NCBI RefSeq assembly: GCF_001295925.1
Contig: NZ_LJHQ01000050.1
Coordinates: forward strand, 56,495 to 120,494
Length of the DNA: 64,000 bases
Reading direction: 5' to 3'
DNA from: Allobosea sp. AAP35
Lineage (GTDB): Bacteria > Pseudomonadota > Alphaproteobacteria > Rhizobiales > Beijerinckiaceae
The stretch's first letter is position 1. Each line of letters starts with the position of its first letter. Below the pieces are notes generated by a model. It made no database searches, was not told where the DNA came from, and was given only the letters and a program-made list of their open reading frames with translations. Of this stretch, positions 52,564-62,184 are shown one piece after another. A program made the translations under genes and the position numbers.

Positions 52564-52773
52564 TCAGGCGATGGCGAGGTTGCCGGCCGAGGACTTGCCG
52601 GTCTTGCGATCGGCGATCAGCTCGTAGGACACGACCTGGCCTTCGACCAGTTCGCGCAGGCCGGCCCGCTCGACGGCAGAGATGTGGACGAAGATGTCCT
52701 GTCCGCCGTTCTCAGGGGTGATGAAGCCGTAGCCCTTGGTGGCGTTGAACCACTTGACGGTGCCCTTATCCAT
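52564..52773 (-). CDS. cspA: Cold shock protein (CspA family)
   Basis: A 69-residue nucleic-acid chaperone with a single cold-shock domain. [19 protein letters not shown] carries the RNP1 motif KGYGFI, and DIFVHIS is RNP2. The length is standard. It is read in the same direction as the helicase and IF-1 genes downstream, separated from the helicase by about 190 bp. Its leader can form a nested hairpin (52792-52875), a feature seen in thermo-responsive csp mRNAs. Confidence 0.95.
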   Translation of the reverse strand: MDKGTVKWFNATKGYGFITPENGGQDIFVHISAVERAGLRELVEGQVVSYELIADRKTGKSSAGNLAIA

Positions 52774-52791
52774 GGAAGGTAGTCCTTACGT

Positions 52792-52875
52792 TTCAGATCC
52801 GCGTATGTGGGGAAGACACGGCGCGGCGCGCGGACGCCTGCCGTGGTCTTGTAGTCGATGTGTGGTGGATCTGAA
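52792..52875 (-). promoter_or_regulatory. Foldable 5' leader of the cold shock gene
   Basis: Outer arms TTCAGATCC/GGATCTGAA enclose inner arms AAGACACGGC and GCCGTGGTCTT (52813-52850, one bulge) around a GC-rich loop. In the mRNA this makes a two-storey hairpin ending 18 bases before the ATG. It is a plausible temperature-sensing or stability element, but the transcription start is unknown. Confidence 0.55.
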
Positions 52876-53045
52876 TCGTGCCCGCCGACCGGGAGAACCC
52901 GCGCGGAGGATGGCCAGAACCCGGCCGCATCTCGTCTTACATGGGTGGAGCTAGCACAAAACGCAACGCGGGTCCAGCGACGGGCAATGAAGCGCTCGCT
53001 GAAACCCAACCATGGGCGGATGAGACGGAGGTCGACCCCGGTCGG

Positions 53046-55730
53046 TCAGCCTTCCTTCGCCCGCACTGCGCCGAGCGCCGCCTGCGCCGCCGCCAGCCTT
53101 GCGATCGGGACGCGGAAGGGCGAGCAGGAGACGTAGTCCAGCCCGATGCTCTCGCAGAAGCCGATCGAGGCCGGATCGCCGCCATGCTCGCCGCAGATGC
53201 CGAGCTTGATGTCGGGACGGGCCTTGCGGCCGCGCTCGGCGGCAATCTTCACCAGTTCGCCGACGCCCTCCTGGTCGATGGTGACGAACGGGTCCGCCGC
53301 CAGAATTCCCTTGCTCGTATAGGCGCCGAGGAAGGAGGCGGCATCGTCCCTGCTGATGCCGAGCGTGGTCTGGGTCAGGTCGTTGGTGCCGAAAGAGAAG
53401 AACTCGGCGCTCTTGGCGATCTCCTCGGCCCGCAGCGCCGCGCGCGGCAATTCGATCATCGTGCCGACCTGATAGGTCAGCTCGACCTTGCTCTCGGCGA
53501 TGACCTCCTTCGCCATGGCGTCGATGCGCGCCTTGACGAGGTCGAGTTCGGCCACGCCCATGACGAGCGGCACCATCACCTCGGGGATCACGGCCTTGCC
53601 GGTCTCCTTCGCGGCGATGACCGCCGCCTCGAAGATGGCGCGAGCCTGCATCTCGGCGATCTCGGGATAGGCGATGGCCAACCGCACGCCACGGAAGCCG
53701 AGCATCGGGTTGAACTCATGCAGTTCGGCGGCGCGATGCTTCAGCGCCTCGGGCGTGACGCCGAGCGCCTGCGCGACCGCCGCGATCTCGGCGTCGCCAT
53801 GCGGCAGGAATTCATGCAGCGGCGGATCGAGCAGGCGGATGGTGACAGGCAGTCCGCTCATGATGGTGAAGAGCTGGACGAAATCCTGCCGCTGCATCGG
53901 CAGGAGCTTGGCGAGCGCGGCGCGGCGGCCCTTGTCGTCGGCGGCGAGGATCATCTCGCGCACCGACTGGATGCGATCCGCCTCGAAGAACATATGCTCG
54001 GTGCGGCAGAGCCCGATGCCCTCGGCGCCGAATTCGCGCGCTGTGCGCGCGTCCTCGGGGGTCTCGGCATTGGCGCGGACCTTGAGGCGGCGGACGGCGT
54101 CGGCCCAGCCCATCAGCGTCGCGAACTCGCCGGAGAGCTCCGGCTTCTGCATCTTGACCTCGCCGAGCAGGACCTGGCCGGTGCCGCCATCGATGGTCAG
54201 AACATCGCCCGCCTTGAGCACGGTCGCGCCCACCGTCATCGTACCCTTGGCGTAATCGACGCGGATCTGGCCGGCGCCCGAGACGCAGGGCTTGCCCATG
54301 CCGCGCGCCACGACGGCCGCATGCGAAGTCATGCCGCCGCGCGTGGTCAGGATGCCTTCGGCCGCATGCATGCCGTGAATGTCCTCGGGCGATGTCTCGA
54401 CGCGCACGAGGATGACCTTGCGGCCAGCCTTCTTCGCCGCTTCCGCATCGTTCGAGTTGAAGACGATCTCGCCGGCGGCAGCGCCGGGCGAGGCCGGCAG
54501 GCCGGTGGTCAGGATGCGGCGCTCGGCCTTCGGGTCGATCATCGGATGCAGGAGCTGATCGAGCGCACCCGGTTCGACGCGGCCGACCGCCTCCTCCTGT
54601 GAGATCAGGCCTTCTTGGGCCAGTTCGACCGCGATCCGCAGCGCGGCCTTGGCCGTGCGCTTGCCCGACCGGGTCTGCAGCATCCAGAGTTTGCCCTCCT
54701 GGATGGTGAACTCCATGTCCTGCATGTCGCGGTAGTGCTTTTCGAGGATGCCGTAGATGCGGACGAGCTCGGCATAAGCCTCCGGCATCACCCGCTCCAT
54801 CGAGGGCTTGTCGGAGCCGGCCTCCTTGCGGGCGATCTCGGTGATGTCCTGCGGCGTGCGGATGCCGGCGACGACGTCCTCGCCCTGGGCATTGACCAGG
54901 AACTCGCCATAGAGCGCGTTCTCGCCGGTCGAGGGGTTACGGGTGAAGGCGACGCCGGTGGCCGAGGTGTCGCCCATATTGCCGAACACCATTGACTGGA
55001 CATTGACGGCGGTGCCCCAGGCGGCCGGGATGCTGTTGAGCTCGCGATACTTGATCGCGCGCGCGTTCATCCAGGAGGAAAACACGGCCCCGACCGCGCC
55101 CCAGAGCTGCGCCTGCGGCTCCTGCGGGAACTCGCTGCCAAGCGCCTTCTTGACGATGTCCTTGTATTTGCCGACGAGCACCTGCCAGTCCTCGGCCCGC
55201 AGGTCGGTGTCGAGATGGTAGCCCTTGCGCTCCTTGTAGTCCTCGAGCGCCTCCTCGAAATGGCCGTGATCGACGTCGAGCACGACGTTGGAATACATCG
55301 TGATGAAGCGGCGATAGCTGTCCCAGGCGAAACGGGCGTCGCCCGAGGCCTTGGCCACGGCCTCGACGGTGACGTCGTTCAGGCCGAGATTGAGCACGGT
55401 GTCCATCATGCCAGGCATCGAGGCGCGGGCGCCCGAGCGCACGGAAACCAGCAGCGGGTTGGCGGGGTCGCCGAAGGTCTTGCCTGTCAGCCGCCCCATC
55501 TCGGCGAGCGCGGCCTGGGCCTGCGCCTCGAGCTCCGGCGGGAACTGCTTGCCGTTATCGTAATACGCGGTGCAGACCTCGGTGGTGATGGTGAAGCCGG
55601 GCGGCACGGGTAGGCCCAGATTGCTCATCTCGGCGAGGTTGGCGCCCTTGCCGCCGAGCAGGTTCTTCATGCCTGCCTCACCCTCGGCCTTGCCGTCGCC
55701 GAAGGTGTAAACCCATTTCCCGCCAGCCAT
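53046..55730 (-). CDS. ppdK: Pyruvate, phosphate dikinase
   Basis: A cytosolic enzyme interconverting pyruvate + ATP + Pi with phosphoenolpyruvate + AMP + PPi. The 894-residue protein starts [20 protein letters not shown] and has a nucleotide-binding domain, a swivelling domain with the phospho-acceptor His470 in [15 protein letters not shown], and a TIM-barrel PEP domain ending with [15 protein letters not shown], which includes the catalytic Cys. The length matches bacterial PPDK. It is a single gene, divergent from the HigB-type toxin. PPDK can support gluconeogenesis from pyruvate. Confidence 0.96.
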   Translation of the reverse strand: MAGGKWVYTFGDGKAEGEAGMKNLLGGKGANLAEMSNLGLPVPPGFTITTEVCTAYYDNGKQFPPELEAQAQAALAEMGRLTGKTFGDPANPLLVSVRSGARASMPGMMDTVLNLGLNDVTVEAVAKASGDARFAWDSYRRFITMYSNVVLDVDHGHFEEALEDYKERKGYHLDTDLRAEDWQVLVGKYKDIVKKALGSEFPQEPQAQLWGAVGAVFSSWMNARAIKYRELNSIPAAWGTAVNVQSMVFGNMGDTSATGVAFTRNPSTGENALYGEFLVNAQGEDVVAGIRTPQDITEIARKEAGSDKPSMERVMPEAYAELVRIYGILEKHYRDMQDMEFTIQEGKLWMLQTRSGKRTAKAALRIAVELAQEGLISQEEAVGRVEPGALDQLLHPMIDPKAERRILTTGLPASPGAAAGEIVFNSNDAEAAKKAGRKVILVRVETSPEDIHGMHAAEGILTTRGGMTSHAAVVARGMGKPCVSGAGQIRVDYAKGTMTVGATVLKAGDVLTIDGGTGQVLLGEVKMQKPELSGEFATLMGWADAVRRLKVRANAETPEDARTAREFGAEGIGLCRTEHMFFEADRIQSVREMILAADDKGRRAALAKLLPMQRQDFVQLFTIMSGLPVTIRLLDPPLHEFLPHGDAEIAAVAQALGVTPEALKHRAAELHEFNPMLGFRGVRLAIAYPEIAEMQARAIFEAAVIAAKETGKAVIPEVMVPLVMGVAELDLVKARIDAMAKEVIAESKVELTYQVGTMIELPRAALRAEEIAKSAEFFSFGTNDLTQTTLGISRDDAASFLGAYTSKGILAADPFVTIDQEGVGELVKIAAERGRKARPDIKLGICGEHGGDPASIGFCESIGLDYVSCSPFRVPIARLAAAQAALGAVRAKEG

Positions 55731-55905
55731 CAGATCCGCCTCTTGCTTGAGCCCAGGCCAACAACGCCCAGGCGTTCGAAATGTTCGGCGCAGCGACCCC
55801 CGATCGCGCCACGGCAGGGGGGGCCGGAGACCGCGTGGTCATGCCCAAAAGCGTGCGAACAATCAATGAGCCTATAGGGCGGGATGCGATCGCGCTCTTG
55901 CGTCT

Positions 55906-55922
55906 GTATCATTCGATGATAC
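55906..55922. promoter_or_regulatory. Palindromic operator candidate for the second HigBA module
   Basis: GTATCAT-TCG-ATGATAC is a perfect 17-bp palindrome, 29 bp before the toxin start and overlapping the likely promoter. HigA antitoxins autoregulate through such sites. Confidence 0.7.
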
Positions 55923-55951
55923 TATCCTGATCTCTTTCAAGGATCGCGCCC

Positions 55952-56233
55952 TTGATCCGCAGTTTCCGAGACAAAACCACCGAATCGATCTTCGATGGAC
56001 GACAACCCAAGCGCTTTCTCGCCGACCTGGTGTCCGTAGCACGCCGCAAGCTCCGAATGCTTCATCGCGCCATCCGCCTCGACGACCTCAAGGCCCCGCC
56101 GGGCAATCGACTTCATGCCCTGCAACGTGACCGCGCAGGTCAGCACGCAATATCGATCAACGACCAATTCAGGATTTGCTTCATCTGGAAAGATGGCGAT
56201 GCCCATGACGTCGAAATCACGGATTACCATTGA
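55952..56233 (+). CDS. higB: HigB-family toxin
   Basis: A 93-residue RelE/HigB-type mRNA interferase, starting MIRSFRDKTTESIF at a TTG preceded by AAGGA eight bases upstream. LKAPPGNRLHALQRDRAGQH and ISINDQFRICFIWKDGDAHD are the signature of the family (HigB/PemK-unrelated RelE type). Its stop overlaps the antitoxin ATG at 56233 (TGATG). It lies next to ppdK but is divergent from it. This is a second, sequence-distinct toxin-antitoxin pair in the window. Confidence 0.92.
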   Translation: MIRSFRDKTTESIFDGRQPKRFLADLVSVARRKLRMLHRAIRLDDLKAPPGNRLHALQRDRAGQHAISINDQFRICFIWKDGDAHDVEITDYH

Positions 56234-56262
56234 TGATTGCAGCCGATGGGAGAGAGCCTGCG

Positions 56263-56565
56263 ATGGAAAACAAAGCCGACCGTCTGCCACCGCTTCACCC
56301 CGGCGAAGTCCTGCGTGAGGAATTCATGACCCCGCTTGGCCTCAGCGCCTATGCGGTTGCAAAGGCCTGCGGTACGCCACGAACCCGGATCGAACGCATC
56401 GCGCGCGAACAGACCGGCATCACGGCAGACAGTGCGCTGCGTCTCGGCAAGCTCTTTGGCACATCGGCCGAATTCTGGCTCGGCCTTCAGGACGATTACG
56501 ACCTCGAAGCAGCGCGTCTCTCGCTGTCCGACGACATCGCGCGGATCAAGCCGATTGCCGCCTAG
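56263..56565 (+). CDS. higA: HigA-family antitoxin
   Basis: A 100-residue HTH antitoxin of the XRE type. [20 protein letters not shown] is the family's N-terminal hallmark and [20 protein letters not shown] the [15 protein letters not shown] follows. The ATG at 56263 has GGAGAG upstream; the ATG at 56233 overlapping the toxin stop would add 10 residues. The gene's end overlaps the YcgN-like gene on the opposite strand by four bp. Confidence 0.92.
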   Translation: MENKADRLPPLHPGEVLREEFMTPLGLSAYAVAKACGTPRTRIERIAREQTGITADSALRLGKLFGTSAEFWLGLQDDYDLEAARLSLSDDIARIKPIAA

Positions 56566-57047
56566 CGCGCCCTCGCCTTCTTCGGCCAGCGCAGCGGCCA
56601 GGTGACGATGCGGTCGGGCACGTCGTCGTCATGCACGTCGTCCTCGCTGGCGAAGACGCGGTTGCGGACCGCGACGCCGGCTTCGACCACCGTTTCGGGA
56701 TCGCCCGAGACCAGCGGATGCCACCAGGGCAGGTCGCGCCCCTCGGCCACCAGCCGATAGCCGCAGGTCGGCGGCAGCCAGGGCAGCGTGCGGACGTCGT
56801 GGGGCGTCAGCGTCACGCAGTCGGGCACGATGGTCGAGCGGTTCTCGTAGTCCTTGCAGCGGCAGGTGCCGGCATCGAACAGGCGGCAGCCGATATCGGT
56901 CGCCAGGATCGCATCGGTATCCTCGTCCTGCAGCTTGACGAGGCAGCAGCGGCCGCAGCCGTCGCAGAGCGATTCCCATTGCTCGCGGCTCATCGCCTCG
57001 AGCGAAATCCTGCGCCAGAAATCGTTTGGGTTTCGTTCATCGGTCAT
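56562..57047 (-). CDS. YcgN/YkgJ-family cysteine-cluster protein
   Basis: A 161-residue protein of the UPF0260 group. [20 protein letters not shown] carries the first cysteine cluster (about 27-35), and [20 protein letters not shown] the second. The cysteines probably bind a zinc or iron-sulfur centre. The function is not established; the family is widespread in alphaproteobacteria. It is divergent from PBP1A across about 280 bp in which I see no gene, only a possible TATGTAAT -10 element for the PBP gene. Confidence 0.85.
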   Translation of the reverse strand: MTDERNPNDFWRRISLEAMSREQWESLCDGCGRCCLVKLQDEDTDAILATDIGCRLFDAGTCRCKDYENRSTIVPDCVTLTPHDVRTLPWLPPTCGYRLVAEGRDLPWWHPLVSGDPETVVEAGVAVRNRVFASEDDVHDDDVPDRIVTWPLRWPKKARAR

Positions 57048-57329
57048 GCCGCCTTATGCGCCCCGATGTCCCGCGATGGAAGCGATGTGAGCTTTGCATC
57101 CGCTCGTCTCGCAGGCCTGTATCGTTCTGGCGTGCCGAAACGGGACAGGCGCCGTGGCAAGGAATCTGCTGTCCCCGTCAGATCGCGTCGGCGCTACTTA
57201 CGCTGGGACAAAGAGTGGATATGTAATTCGGGTCCGGCCGGATTATGATGCTCACGCGACCGGATGGGGGCCAAACAATGTCGCTGTCTCAATCGAGGCG
57301 GTGGCTTTCATCGGGATGCCAGAACGGCG

Positions 57330-59558
57330 ATGGAGTTCAAGAAAACAGGCTGGACGACCCGACTGAAGCGCTTCGCGCTTGCCGTCGATTCATGGGTCGA
57401 TGCCGGGCTGTGGGGCGCGGCACGGCGCGCCGGCGATACCTATGAGCGCATTCGCAGCTTCACCGACCGGCTCACGGTAACGGGCGGCCAGAGGCTCGCG
57501 GCCGAATTTGCCAGCGAGGGACTGAATGTTGGGATCGCCGGCTCCTTCCTTTTGCTGGCCCTGGCCATCCCGTCCTTCCAGGAGGGGCGCGAGGAGGCTC
57601 TGAAGAACCAGGTCTTCGCCGTGACCTTCCTCGATCGCTACGGCGCCGAACTCGGCCATCGCGGCGCGCGCCATGACGATTCGCTGAAGCTCGAGGAGAT
57701 GCCCGACCATCTGCTGAAAGCTGTTCTCGCCACCGAGGACCGGCGCTTCTACGACCATTTCGGCATCGACATCTTCGGCACGTTGCGCGCCGTCACCGTC
57801 AATGCGCGGGCGTCTGGCGTGGTGCAGGGCGGCTCGTCGCTGACGCAGCAGTTGGCCAAGAACCTGTTCCTGACCAATGAGCGCTCGCTCGACCGCAAGA
57901 TCAAGGAAGCCTTCCTGGCGATCTGGCTAGAGCAGCGGCTGACCAAGAACGAGATTCTGAAGCTCTATCTCGATCGTGCCTATATGGGCGGCGGCACCTT
58001 CGGGGTCGCGGCGGCGGCCGACTATTATTTCGGCAAATCGGTGCGCGACGTCTCGCTGGCCGAAGCGGCGATGCTGGCGGGGCTGTTCAAGGCGCCGACG
58101 AAATACGCCCCCCATGTCAATCTGCCGGCGGCCCGCGCGCGCGCCAACGACGTGCTCAACGCCATGGTCGATGCCGGCTTCATGACGGCCGGGCAGGTCG
58201 ACAGCGCCAAGCGCAACCCGGCGACGCCGATCGACCGGCGGCGCGATTCCAGTCCCGATTATTATCTCGACTGGGCCTTCGACGAGGTCCGGCGCCTGGC
58301 CGATGACGGCAAGATCGGCCCCGAACGGGTGCTGACGGTCAAGACGCCGCATGACTCCGCGATCCAGGAGCGTGCCGATACGGCCATCGAGTCGATCCTG
58401 CGCCAGCACGGGCCGGGCTACCGCGCCAAGCAGGCGGCGACCGCCATCCTGGAGACTGACGGCGCAGTCCGCGCGCTGGTCGGCGGGCGTGACTATGGCG
58501 CAAGCCAGTTCAATCGCGCGACATCGAGCCTGCGGCAGCCGGGCTCGTCCTTCAAGCCCTTCGTCTATGCCGCCGCGCTGCAGGCGGGGCTGTACAAACC
58601 CGCCACCGTCGTCACCGACCGGCCGGTGTGCATCGGCAATTGGTGCCCCAACAATTACGGACGCTCCTTCGCCGGTTCGATGCCGCTGACGGTCGCTCTG
58701 GCCAAGTCGATCAACACGATCCCCGTTCAGATGTCGATCGCGCTCGGTCAGGCGACCGGCGAAACCCATGTCGCGCGCGCCGCCCGCATCGGCCGGCTGA
58801 AGATCATCGAGACCAGCCGCGCGATGGGCCTGAATTCGCCGCTGACCGACACGGTCTCGCTGCCGATCGGCGCGGCCGAGGTGACCGTTATCGACATGGC
58901 CGCCGGCTATGCCGTGTTCGCCAATGGCGGCAAGCGGGCGCAACCCTATGCCGCGATCGAGATCCAGAATTCGCAGGGCGAGCTGATCTACCGCCATGAC
59001 CGCGACGAGCCCGCACCCCGGCAGGTGCTGAGCACGCAGGTCGCGCAGGACATGAACTTCATGCTCTCAAAAGTGCCCACCGAGGGCACCGGGCGGCGCG
59101 CCGCGCTCGAGGGCGTGGTGACGGCGGGCAAGACCGGCACGACCAATGGCTACAAGGACGCCTGGTATGTCGGCTATTCCGGCAATCTCGTCGGCGCGGT
59201 CTGGTACGGCAACGACGATTCGTCTGAAACCGCGAACATGACCGGCGGCTCGCTGCCGGCGATGACATTCAAGGAGATCATGCAGTTTGCCCATCAGGGC
59301 CTGGAGCTGAAGCCGATCCCTGGCGTCCTGCCGCCCGATCCGAAGGCCGCGACCGTGGCCAAGGCCAACACCACGCCAGCCACCAGCGTCGCCGCCGTGC
59401 CGGGGCCAGGCGCCGGCCATATGCCGCGCCAATCCTTCGAGGTGCTCTCGGCGGTTGGCGCGATGTTCAAGACGATCGAGCCACCACGCCCGGCCGGCCG
59501 GCCACTGCAGATCGGCATTCGCGAGGTCTCCGGGAACGGTGAAGTCCGCATCCGGTAG
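57330..59558 (+). CDS. Class A penicillin-binding protein (PBP1A-type)
   Basis: A bifunctional murein synthase of 742 residues. MEFKKTGWTTRLKR starts a cytosolic tail, then comes one membrane helix (about 68-85). The GT51 transglycosylase domain has Glu136 in ATEDRRFYDHFGID and VVQGGSSLTQQLAKNLF. The transpeptidase has SxxK at Ser406-Lys409 (GSSFKPF), KSINTIPV as the SxN motif and Lys601-Thr-Gly (KTGTTN), so both activities look intact. In-frame residues upstream of the chosen ATG are unconserved. It is placed alone, followed by the DUF1214 gene. Confidence 0.94.
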   Translation: MEFKKTGWTTRLKRFALAVDSWVDAGLWGAARRAGDTYERIRSFTDRLTVTGGQRLAAEFASEGLNVGIAGSFLLLALAIPSFQEGREEALKNQVFAVTFLDRYGAELGHRGARHDDSLKLEEMPDHLLKAVLATEDRRFYDHFGIDIFGTLRAVTVNARASGVVQGGSSLTQQLAKNLFLTNERSLDRKIKEAFLAIWLEQRLTKNEILKLYLDRAYMGGGTFGVAAAADYYFGKSVRDVSLAEAAMLAGLFKAPTKYAPHVNLPAARARANDVLNAMVDAGFMTAGQVDSAKRNPATPIDRRRDSSPDYYLDWAFDEVRRLADDGKIGPERVLTVKTPHDSAIQERADTAIESILRQHGPGYRAKQAATAILETDGAVRALVGGRDYGASQFNRATSSLRQPGSSFKPFVYAAALQAGLYKPATVVTDRPVCIGNWCPNNYGRSFAGSMPLTVALAKSINTIPVQMSIALGQATGETHVARAARIGRLKIIETSRAMGLNSPLTDTVSLPIGAAEVTVIDMAAGYAVFANGGKRAQPYAAIEIQNSQGELIYRHDRDEPAPRQVLSTQVAQDMNFMLSKVPTEGTGRRAALEGVVTAGKTGTTNGYKDAWYVGYSGNLVGAVWYGNDDSSETANMTGGSLPAMTFKEIMQFAHQGLELKPIPGVLPPDPKAATVAKANTTPATSVAAVPGPGAGHMPRQSFEVLSAVGAMFKTIEPPRPAGRPLQIGIREVSGNGEVRIR

Positions 59559-59651
59559 GCGCTCGGCCTGTCGTGCGGTTGACGCGCCGCCACCGGCTGG
59601 TTCAACTCGCATCGCCGGTCGCCTGCGAAACCCGGTTTTGAAAGCAAGGCC

Positions 59652-60227
59652 TTGCGCGTCCTTCCCCTCGCCTATCTGATCGCGCTCGGCGCCGGATTGG
59701 GACTGGCTTCGGCGCATTTTGCCGTGGTCGGCCGGCCCTTGCTCGGGATGGTCGAGATCGGCGCGTGGAAGACCTGGCCGCGCAGCGGCGGGCGCGACAT
59801 CGACCCCTATCTGCGCGCCTATCTCGCCCGGGGCGTGCATCTGCCGCTCGGCGCGGGCGAAGGATTGGAACTGATCGCCGAGCGCGACGACGAGGGCCGC
59901 ACCCTGGACGGCCAGTGCCGCTATGCATTGACGGGCACGACGCCGACGACGCGCGGCTGGACACTGAGCGTGACCGATGCCGATGGCAGCGCGTTCCGGC
60001 TGCCGCTCGACCGCAGCGGCTTCACCGATGCCGAGATCATCCGAGACGAGAGCGGCGCCATGCGGATCGCTGCCGCCTCAGTGCCGCAGGCCGGCAACTG
60101 GCTGCCCCTGCCGGCCAGCGGGCGCCTCCAGTTCCGCCTGAGGCTCTACGATACCGCGATCGCCACTCAGGCCGGCGAGACGCGGCCCGAGAGCCTGCCC
60201 CGCATCACGCGGATCGACTGCCCATGA
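59652..60227 (+). CDS. DUF1214 domain protein
   Basis: A 191-residue envelope protein starting at a TTG (MRVLPLAYLI), with an N-terminal hydrophobic helix (about 5-25). The DUF1214 domain shows GRTLDGQCRYALTGTTPTTR and WTLSVTDADGS, and ends LRLYDTAIA. In Rhizobiales it is typically paired with DUF1254, as here. Function is unknown. Its stop overlaps the DUF1254 ATG (ATGA), so the two are translationally coupled. Confidence 0.82.
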   Translation: MRVLPLAYLIALGAGLGLASAHFAVVGRPLLGMVEIGAWKTWPRSGGRDIDPYLRAYLARGVHLPLGAGEGLELIAERDDEGRTLDGQCRYALTGTTPTTRGWTLSVTDADGSAFRLPLDRSGFTDAEIIRDESGAMRIAAASVPQAGNWLPLPASGRLQFRLRLYDTAIATQAGETRPESLPRITRIDCP

Positions 60228-60922
60228 CCACCGCCGATCGAGAGGTGACCGAGACCGGGGACGCCGCAAAGAGCGAGGGCGCATCGGAGCGGGAAATCAC
60301 CCATTCAAATCCCGCCAGGCCTCCGGGTCGGCCCGTCCCCTTGCCGCTCGCGATGCGGGTCTCGGCCTGGGGCCGGATGCTGCTGCTCACGACGCTCGCC
60401 GGGCTCGTGCTGGCGGGAATCGTTCATATCGTGACGGTCCTGCTGATCCCGGTGCTGTCGACCAGCGATGCCAATCATGCCTATCGTGCGCTGGGGGCCG
60501 GTGGCCGCGCCGATCTCGTCTCGACAGGCGACGCACGCGCCCTGCCGCAGCCGCGCGAGGCGGATGCGGCTTCGGTCACGGCCGTCTGCAGCTATGATCT
60601 CACGGCCGGGCCCATGCGCGTGGTGGCGCGGGCAGGCACGCTGCCGCTGGGCCTGACGCTGCACCGCCGTGGCGGCGGCGTGATCTATGCGATCACCGAC
60701 CGCGCGGCGATCCGGGGCGTCGTCGAGTTCCTGGTGATGACGGAAGAGCAGCGCGACGAACGGATGGCGCGCGACGATGAGGGCGAAGCCGCGCGCGAAT
60801 TGCGGGTGGTCTCCGACACCGATCAGGGGCTGATCGTGGCGCGCGTGCTGGTGCGCCATCCTTCCGACCGCGCCGATGCCGAGGCGCTGGCGACGGGCAT
60901 TGCCTGCGGCCTGGCCGACTGA
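60224..60922 (+). CDS. DUF1254 domain membrane protein
   Basis: A 232-residue protein with a charged cytosolic N-terminus of about 50 residues, one membrane helix (about 53-78, LLLTTLAGLVLAGIVHIVTV) and a C-terminal DUF1254-type domain (SYDLTAGPMRVVARAG, LYAITDRAA-like strands). It overlaps the DUF1214 gene by four bases. Function is unknown, but the tight pairing indicates a joint role at the membrane. Confidence 0.8.
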   Translation: MTTADREVTETGDAAKSEGASEREITHSNPARPPGRPVPLPLAMRVSAWGRMLLLTTLAGLVLAGIVHIVTVLLIPVLSTSDANHAYRALGAGGRADLVSTGDARALPQPREADAASVTAVCSYDLTAGPMRVVARAGTLPLGLTLHRRGGGVIYAITDRAAIRGVVEFLVMTEEQRDERMARDDEGEAARELRVVSDTDQGLIVARVLVRHPSDRADAEALATGIACGLAD

Positions 60923-60925
60923 GCT

Positions 60926-61750
60926 TCAGCCCTTGTAGACGACGGGAGCCTTGCCGCCGCCATCGCCATCGCCTTTGGGCTCCTGCCCGGCCCCGCCGAA
61001 GACGCCGATCAGCGGCAGCTTGCACAAGGGTGCGGCCTCGGCTTCGAGCGCCATGATGGCGCGTTCGGCGCGGATGGCCTCCCGCGAGGGCATCTCGACG
61101 ACGAGATTGGCCAGGGCGTAACGGTAGCTTTCGATGCGGAACCCGACACGCTCGCAGACCCACAGGATCAGGCCTTCGTTCTCGACGACGCGCGCATGGG
61201 CCGGGTCGATCTGCGTCGGCGCGACATGGGGCGAGGCCTCCGCTGCCCGCATCCGGACCCGGTCGGCGGCGACCACGCGCATCGCATTGGCCCGGAACGG
61301 GCCGATCAGCAGACGGTCGGCATTGGCGTCCTCGGCCAGCCGTGCATAGCGCGAGGCCTGCGAGGAAAAGCTGCCCCCGGTCAAGGCGTTGAAATAATCC
61401 GACACCGCGCTCGACTGCATTTGAACCGGAAGGATCCGGGCATGGGCGAGGTCCGAGATGCGGGCCTGGAAGACGCTGCGCTCATGGCCCGGCATGATGA
61501 AGCGCCAGGCACGGTCGCGCAGCTGTTCCTCGTCGTCGGTGAAGCGGAAATGCGAGGCGGCCTCGCCCCGGAACGTCGCCGACCAGAACCCGACCTGGGG
61601 CGCGACGAGCTGGCTGAAGACATCCGGGCGCGGACGGCCAAGATCGCCCGGCCCGGCGCAGGCTCCGGTCAAGGCGGCGAGCAGCAGCGCGACACGGTGC
61701 CAGCCGCGCCGACAGGCGAGCCGGCGGAGATCGGCACTGATCCGCGTCAC
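60926..61750 (-). CDS. Putative outer-membrane-type lipoprotein, unknown function
   Basis: A 274-residue product beginning at a GTG that overlaps the stop of the upstream gene. A basic N-terminus, hydrophobic stretch and lipobox LTGAC (Cys31) mark a lipoprotein. The body contains SQASRYARLAEDANADRLLI and YRYALANLVVEMPSREAIRA but no family I recognise. The C-terminal tail is Gly/Lys-rich. It converges on DUF1254 with a 3-bp gap. Confidence 0.72.
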   Translation of the reverse strand: MTRISADLRRLACRRGWHRVALLLAALTGACAGPGDLGRPRPDVFSQLVAPQVGFWSATFRGEAASHFRFTDDEEQLRDRAWRFIMPGHERSVFQARISDLAHARILPVQMQSSAVSDYFNALTGGSFSSQASRYARLAEDANADRLLIGPFRANAMRVVAADRVRMRAAEASPHVAPTQIDPAHARVVENEGLILWVCERVGFRIESYRYALANLVVEMPSREAIRAERAIMALEAEAAPLCKLPLIGVFGGAGQEPKGDGDGGGKAPVVYKG

Positions 61751-61983
61751 GCCGGCTGCCGGGCGCTGGTCGCTTTGCGGGGCCGTTTCGCAGCGCCGGC
61801 CGGCGTGCTGGTCATGCTGCGGGACCGGCGCCGAACCGTCGGTTCGGCTGCGACGGGCTCCGCCTGCCTTTCATAGCGAACACCGGTGAAGAACAGGATC
61901 GTCGCCGGAGCCGGCGCCGATTCGGCCGGTGCGTCGGACAGCTGCGCCCGACGATGGAGCGCAAGGGGGATGACGTCGGCCAT
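61747..61983 (-). CDS. Small basic hypothetical protein (78 aa)
   Basis: The product begins MADVIPLALHRRAQLSD and has a basic, Ala/Arg/Lys-rich C-terminus (VRRRSRSMTSTPAGAAKRPR). GGAGG sits seven bases before the ATG, and the stop overlaps the lipoprotein GTG, so a two-gene operon is likely. A stretch of short tandem repeats lies directly upstream (62001-62067). No family is recognised. Confidence 0.6.
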   Translation of the reverse strand: MADVIPLALHRRAQLSDAPAESAPAPATILFFTGVRYERQAEPVAAEPTVRRRSRSMTSTPAGAAKRPRKATSARQPA

Positions 61984-62000
61984 GATGCGCCTCCATGTCT

Positions 62001-62067
62001 TGCCACTTTGGTGGTCTCGGCACTTGGGTGGTCTTGGCACCTGAGTGGTCTTTGGCACCTGGGTGGC
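62001..62067. repeat. Short tandem repeats of 17-18 bp
   Basis: Nearly four units with consensus GGCACYTGRGTGGTCTT (units start at 62001, 62019, 62036 and 62054) sit between the divergent small basic gene and the DUF2336 gene. They are imperfect and may be a variable-number repeat or an array of binding sites. Confidence 0.7.
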
Positions 62068-62117
62068 GGGTCGCAGGGTCAAGTGGGCTTTCCGTTCCGC
62101 ATCAGGCCCCGACATGG

Positions 62118-62132
62118 TTAACGCTCCCTTAA
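62118..62132. promoter_or_regulatory. Perfect CtrA box
   Basis: TTAACGCTCCCTTAA matches the TTAA-N7-TTAA consensus of the alphaproteobacterial cell-cycle regulator CtrA exactly. It is 52 bp before the DUF2336 start and 134 bp before the divergent small basic gene. Confidence 0.65.
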
Positions 62133-62184
62133 AGCCTCGGGGATTACGCTTCCCCAACGTCCAGAATCACCTGTCGAGTGTCCC

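Noticed and set aside
57094..57366. 90-codon plus-strand frame between the YcgN-like and PBP1A genes
   Set aside because: No ribosome binding site, no recognisable motif, and it overlaps the PBP1A start in another frame.
62001..62067. Replication-origin iterons
   Set aside because: Too few and imperfect units, no Rep gene or AT-rich unwinding region; a chromosomal promoter region is more likely.
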